64,000 nt of DNA from Desulfovibrio sp. (lineage in GTDB: Bacteria; Desulfobacterota; Desulfovibrionia; Desulfovibrionales; Desulfovibrionaceae): positions 654,058 through 718,057 of the forward strand of contig NZ_JAHZCJ010000001.1 in NCBI RefSeq assembly GCF_019422935.1. Reading direction: 5' to 3'. Shown piece by piece: positions 60,903-64,000 of this stretch. Position numbers and translations under genes: made by a program. Position 1 is the stretch's first letter; each line of letters begins with the position of its first letter. Under the pieces are notes generated by a model. The model was not told the DNA's origin and searched no databases. It saw only the letters and a list, made by a program, of their open reading frames with translations.

Positions 60903-61907
60903 TTACTCAGTGTGATCCGTGCGCTCCATATGTACTGCAAATTCTAGCACAGAAACGCCGCCGCCATTGTCATTGTCATCAAGGTATTCCCTGCCAGGTA
61001 CATCTGGTGGAACATTACGGCCAGATAGACTGCTTCCCTCAGTAGTCACCCCCAGTTCAAACAAGCGGGATTGTGATTCTACTTCGCCAGACACAAAAAA
61101 AGTGCTGCTGCCTGATCCGCGTTCTTCAGAGTCATCCTGTGATGCTCTTCCCATAAAAGCAGAATGTTTATGTGCAGTGATCGCAGTAAGGTCTTGAATG
61201 ACTTTATTCCAGCCTGTTTCAGCATTGTGAACATCTGTGTTGTACGACTTGCCAGAGGTTCCAAGGATGAAATTAAGCAAATCAGTTGCAAAACAGTAAT
61301 AATGCGATAGGATGGGTAATGATGGATGTGCAGTCAATAGTTGATGACGGCAAAAATATCTATTGTGGAATCTTTCAGAACAAGTATGACACTCTTCGCA
61401 TTGATCTGTATTCTCTGTGGATATTAGTAAATATTTAGCCGCATTGTATAAATCTGGCCCTTGTAGGTGTCTTCGTTTTCCATTCAAATGTCGTGACGCG
61501 CGCGTGTATTCAAATATGGGCCAATTCGCATAGAGATGATGCTGATTTTTATTATCCGGAAGTGTCGGGATTCTATCCACTTTTTTGGCCTGCAAGAGCA
61601 TTGCACGGTGATCTTGCGGCTGGCCATTCAGGTATGCTGTCCGTAACAACAGGAGATCACCAAGTTCTACAGACTGTGGCCTTGCCTCAGGAAAATTATC
61701 TACCTTCACAAATGGCTGTGCATGCACGAATACGCCACCAGTTTTCACAGCGTTACCATTAGAAAGGGAAAGCCTGTTGATAAAATATGGCAGATACCAA
61801 ACCAGATTCGCAACTAGCTGAGGTTCATGCTGATTTGGCCTGCTGAACGCTTCAAGCACAGCCAGAAAAATATGTTCCAATAATCTTTTCTTATCTTGCC
61901 TGTTCAT
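60903..61907 (-). CDS. unknown protein with nuclease-like and Cys-cluster motifs
   Basis: This 334-residue protein starts at ATG 61907 behind GGAG at ten bases. I do not recognise the family with certainty. SVELGDLLLLRTAYLNGQ followed by RAMLLQAKKVD looks like the core of a PD-(D/E)XK nuclease (Glu81, Asp84, then Gln106-x-Lys108 on a strand). A Cys cluster (Cys170, Cys173, Cys176, Cys186) could bind zinc. The last 90 residues are low-complexity and Ser/Gly/Asp-rich. It stands alone in a region with a gene relic and a tRNA, the kind of place defence genes occupy. Confidence 0.55.
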   Translation of the reverse strand: MNRQDKKRLLEHIFLAVLEAFSRPNQHEPQLVANLVWYLPYFINRLSLSNGNAVKTGGVFVHAQPFVKVDNFPEARPQSVELGDLLLLRTAYLNGQPQDHRAMLLQAKKVDRIPTLPDNKNQHHLYANWPIFEYTRASRHLNGKRRHLQGPDLYNAAKYLLISTENTDQCEECHTCSERFHNRYFCRHQLLTAHPSLPILSHYYCFATDLLNFILGTSGKSYNTDVHNAETGWNKVIQDLTAITAHKHSAFMGRASQDDSEERGSGSSTFFVSGEVESQSRLFELGVTTEGSSLSGRNVPPDVPGREYLDDNDNGGGVSVLEFAVHMERTDHTE

Positions 61908-61987
61908 AACAATAAATCTCCATACTAAAAAATATTATAAAAATAGTTAGTTATAGAATTATTTCTCATTGATAATTTTCTCGAACA

Positions 61988-62344
61988 TCAAACATCCATT
62001 TTTTTGAGATATTCTTTCAACGCCACAGCATTATTTATTTCTGTAGCTTTAGCGGCGTAGAGCAGTATCACGGTCGGATTCTGGCGAAGGATGGTCAGCA
62101 TCTGCCCAACTACAGCCGGGGCGGCATCAAGCTCGGCGAAATAGCGCTCCTTGAATTCTGGCCATTTGGCTTCATCGTGGGCAAACCACTTGCGCAGGTT
62201 GTCTGATGGGGCGATATCTTTAAGCCACACATCCCACAGGGCTGCGCTTTTGGAAATCCCCCGGGGCCACAGCCTGTCCACAAGAACCCGTATTCCTGCT
62301 GGCTCGGCATCGTGTGTGTATACGCGGCGCAAAATGATGTTCAT
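61988..62344 (-). CDS. DUF488-family (YeaO-like) protein
   Basis: This 118-residue protein starts at ATG 62344 behind AGGA. RVLVDRLWPRGISK, followed by WLKDIAPSDNLRKWFAHD, is the DUF488/YeaO signature; the function of this family is not established. It shares orientation with the gene at 60903 but lies 80 bases upstream across AT-rich DNA, so co-transcription is possible but unproven. Confidence 0.85.
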   Translation of the reverse strand: MNIILRRVYTHDAEPAGIRVLVDRLWPRGISKSAALWDVWLKDIAPSDNLRKWFAHDEAKWPEFKERYFAELDAAPAVVGQMLTILRQNPTVILLYAAKATEINNAVALKEYLKKMDV

Positions 62345-62625
62345 GGCAGGTAATCCTGTTGGAGTGACGGCTTTTCTAAAATTGCGCAGCGTGAGGGACA
62401 ATGCAAGTCAAAATAGCCAGTGACTTACTCGGTAGATTCCTTCGCCCGCAAGCGGATGGATGGAAAGAGGTTTGGGCAAGGATGCCCGCATTGGGAGTGT
62501 AGTTGGGAGATTATGGTGGTGTGCCGTGGATTTGCGGCGCTCTGCGCCGCGGTTAAATGAAAAATCCTGGAATGATTATAAAAGTTGACAGACCCGGCGG
62601 TTCCGCGTAGATACACCTTTCGCGT

Positions 62626-62702
62626 CGGGATGTAGCGCAGCCTGGGAGCGCACTTGAATGGGGTTCAAGGGGTCGAAGGTTCAAATCCTTTCATCCCGAC
62701 CA
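62626..62702 (+). tRNA. tRNA-Pro(GGG)
   Basis: The cloverleaf is complete, with acceptor CGGGATG / CATCCCG, anticodon loop ATGGGGT giving anticodon GGG, T-loop GTTCAAATC, and CCA encoded. It is followed by a perfect terminator. The nearby gene remnant and unknown genes fit a tRNA-linked island, although no integrase is present. Confidence 0.95.
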
Positions 62703-62710
62703 GAGATTTA

Positions 62711-62742
62711 AAGGGAATTCATGGAAACATGAATTCCCTTTT
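62711..62742 (+). terminator. terminator of tRNA-Pro
   Basis: A perfect 13-bp stem, AAGGGAATTCATG / CATGAATTCCCTT, with a GAAA tetraloop is followed by TT. It also faces the converging gene at 62764. Confidence 0.85.
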
Positions 62743-62763
62743 CTCGTTTGTGGCGATGAAGCT

Positions 62764-63231
62764 CTATTCAAAATATGTAACTCCATAAATTTTTAAGCGA
62801 ATCCATAGTCTTTTAACAGGATTAACATTCAGCCCAAATGCGAATTTCGGAAAATTCTGAGTAGATCCTATTGCAAAAGCACCTACAAGACGCCCCCCAG
62901 TGCGGCATTTAATTTCGCAAATTTGATTATACTCCATATTCTCTAATGTGCCTCTTATTTCAATATCATAGTTGTCGCATTCTGACGCGCATTCACCAAT
63001 CCAAGGGATTGACTCAAACTGTCCATCCTCTTTTATAAAGCCATAGTTTCTTATGGAGATAGGTCGAAAGCTTTTACTAACTATAAACATTGCATCTCTA
63101 TCATCCATTTCTGGACGATAAGAATCAAACTTAATGATAAATTTGTCTCGTTTTTCAAAAATTTTTTCATATATAACAATTACACCACCTATAGCAGAAA
63201 TAAGAATTCCAAAATCCGACAGATTCATCAT
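62764..63231 (-). CDS. membrane-anchored protein of unknown function
   Basis: This 155-residue protein starts at ATG 63231, with AGG eight bases upstream. One N-terminal helix (FGILISAIGGVIVIYEKIF) anchors a mainly beta soluble domain on the inside or outside. Richer in A+T than core genes, and placed beside a tRNA, so it may be acquired. No known family recognised. Similar small anchored proteins occur in mobile regions, but no function follows from that. Confidence 0.5.
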   Translation of the reverse strand: MMNLSDFGILISAIGGVIVIYEKIFEKRDKFIIKFDSYRPEMDDRDAMFIVSKSFRPISIRNYGFIKEDGQFESIPWIGECASECDNYDIEIRGTLENMEYNQICEIKCRTGGRLVGAFAIGSTQNFPKFAFGLNVNPVKRLWIRLKIYGVTYFE

Positions 63232-63381
63232 AGGCAATACCTGCAAGGGAAATAGTGAGCTTTTGAATATTCAACTCAGTTCATTCCTGTCTGAGATTGT
63301 AATGAACTTCATGCCTTCATGAACTTTATTAAATTTCAGAACCAGATGAAAAATTTGATATTTTACCGCTAATTCCTGTTT

Positions 63382-63846
63382 CTAACTTAAAATATGAGTC
63401 GTTACCCGCTGCAAGCGCTCGCGATACTGGCCTGTGTGCATCTCTATATGCTCAAAGTAGCCTTCAACAAGAGTCCGTAGAGACTTTGCCCCATCCGGGC
63501 GCTGCCACATATTCTCAAGGGCCGTGGCGGGTATTGCCCGCATTATGTGCATGAGCATCCAGTTATATTGCCGCCAGAACTTTGCCATTTCTGCAAAATC
63601 ACAGCCGTCATACTGCTGAACAGTCACAAATATTTCCGCGTCATATGGGGGAAACTGTTCAAGGTTGCCCGATATCAAGCGGGCAAACCGCTGATGGTTG
63701 TTGGCAGCAGAATCCACAAGATGGCCGACAATTTCCGTAAGCGTCCATGCGTCTGCCGCCACCCGCACATGCGCGAGGGCTGGATCTGTAGACTGTAACA
63801 GCGCATCAAAGACATCAATTATGTTTTGTCCTTTCTTCAGGTCCAT
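63382..63846 (-). CDS. DinB-like four-helix protein
   Basis: This 154-residue protein starts behind GGAGA. TEIVGHLVDSAANNHQRFARL (first His helix) and VEGYFEHIEMHTGQYRERL (late H-x3-H) give the three-His metal site of DinB/YfiT-type enzymes. The family includes thiol-dependent S-transferases; the substrate here is unknown. It is monocistronic. Confidence 0.8.
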   Translation of the reverse strand: MDLKKGQNIIDVFDALLQSTDPALAHVRVAADAWTLTEIVGHLVDSAANNHQRFARLISGNLEQFPPYDAEIFVTVQQYDGCDFAEMAKFWRQYNWMLMHIMRAIPATALENMWQRPDGAKSLRTLVEGYFEHIEMHTGQYRERLQRVTTHILS

Positions 63847-63955
63847 GACATCTCCAGTGACAGGGTTGCGACAAGATACTTTATATTATTTATCCATCGA
63901 TGTGGTCAACCGAAGCCAAGCGTGGTTATTGCGGCAACAACACATAAATAAATAT

Positions 63956-63979
63956 CCCCCGGCTTAGCCGGGGGTTTTT
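63956..63979 (+). terminator. intrinsic terminator at the window end
   Basis: A perfect 8-bp stem, CCCCCGGC / GCCGGGGG, with a TTA loop is followed by five T. The gene it serves is not visible; it may act on a gene beyond the window. Confidence 0.75.
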
Positions 63980-64000
63980 CATATGCGCCTGTAAGGCTCT

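Overview
The window reads as chromosomal DNA from a sulfate-reducing Desulfovibrionaceae bacterium, most likely Desulfovibrio in the strict sense. This is inferred from gene content and not from any search: a tetrathionate-reductase-type molybdoenzyme operon, a three-piece glutamate synthase with extra ferredoxin modules, many methyl-accepting chemotaxis proteins (MCPs), c-di-GMP proteins including a GGDEF-hemerythrin fusion, a small class I cytochrome c, and moderately GC-rich coding DNA.

Positions 1-10400 are one end of an integrated prophage. From the inside outwards it holds a Cas2-like/SinR-family small protein, small phage ORFs, and a promoter overlapped by a perfect inverted-repeat operator. 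About 640 bases of highly structured, apparently non-coding DNA follow, then a phage tRNA-Pro(TGG). After that comes an early operon of overlapping genes: tiny paralogous membrane peptides, a PD-(D/E)XK exonuclease, a Bet/RecT annealing protein, Cys-rich proteins and a zinc ribbon. Two AT-rich reverse-strand accessory genes (an orphan BrnT toxin and a membrane protein), an ASCH protein, a probable excisionase and a tyrosine integrase complete it. The integrase ends against the 3' end of a chromosomal tRNA-Val, the likely attachment site. The structured RNA next to a tRNA is the best candidate for something undescribed.

Positions 10400-45500 are mostly core metabolism. They include a periplasmic cytochrome c divergent from ttrBCA, and an Ugp-type ABC transporter (ugpC, ugpB, ugpA, ugpE) divergent from a GpdQ-like glycerophosphodiesterase across a Pho-box-like site. 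Next are a GapN-type aldehyde dehydrogenase, a lipoprotein carboxylesterase, an MCP, the glutamate synthase operon, a nitroreductase, a GNAT acetyltransferase, glutamate dehydrogenase, a dihydrolipoamide-dehydrogenase-like flavoprotein, a tandem Mop-domain molybdate-binding protein, a branched-chain amino-acid transporter and the GGDEF-hemerythrin protein. The stretch closes with a carbamoyltransferase / DUF5989 / SxtJ / SGNH-hydrolase operon.

Positions 45500-64000 hold prfC, an HD-GYP protein, glpK-glpF, two intact MCPs, a Cache-type GGDEF protein, and a fourth MCP broken by one in-frame TGA at the invariant hairpin tip. The last part looks like a decaying island next to tRNA-Pro(GGG): a remnant of a RACo/DUF4445-type ASKHA activator, an unknown protein with nuclease-like and Cys-cluster motifs, a DUF488 protein, a membrane-anchored unknown and a DinB-like protein.

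Two themes recur. One is phosphate-linked glycerol scavenging: Ugp, GpdQ-like enzyme, GlpFK and GapN could run from glycerophosphodiester uptake through glycerol and triose phosphate. The other is motility and second-messenger control, with four MCPs, two GGDEF proteins and one HD-GYP protein. Strong intrinsic terminators separate nearly all transcription units, so operon limits are fairly clear.
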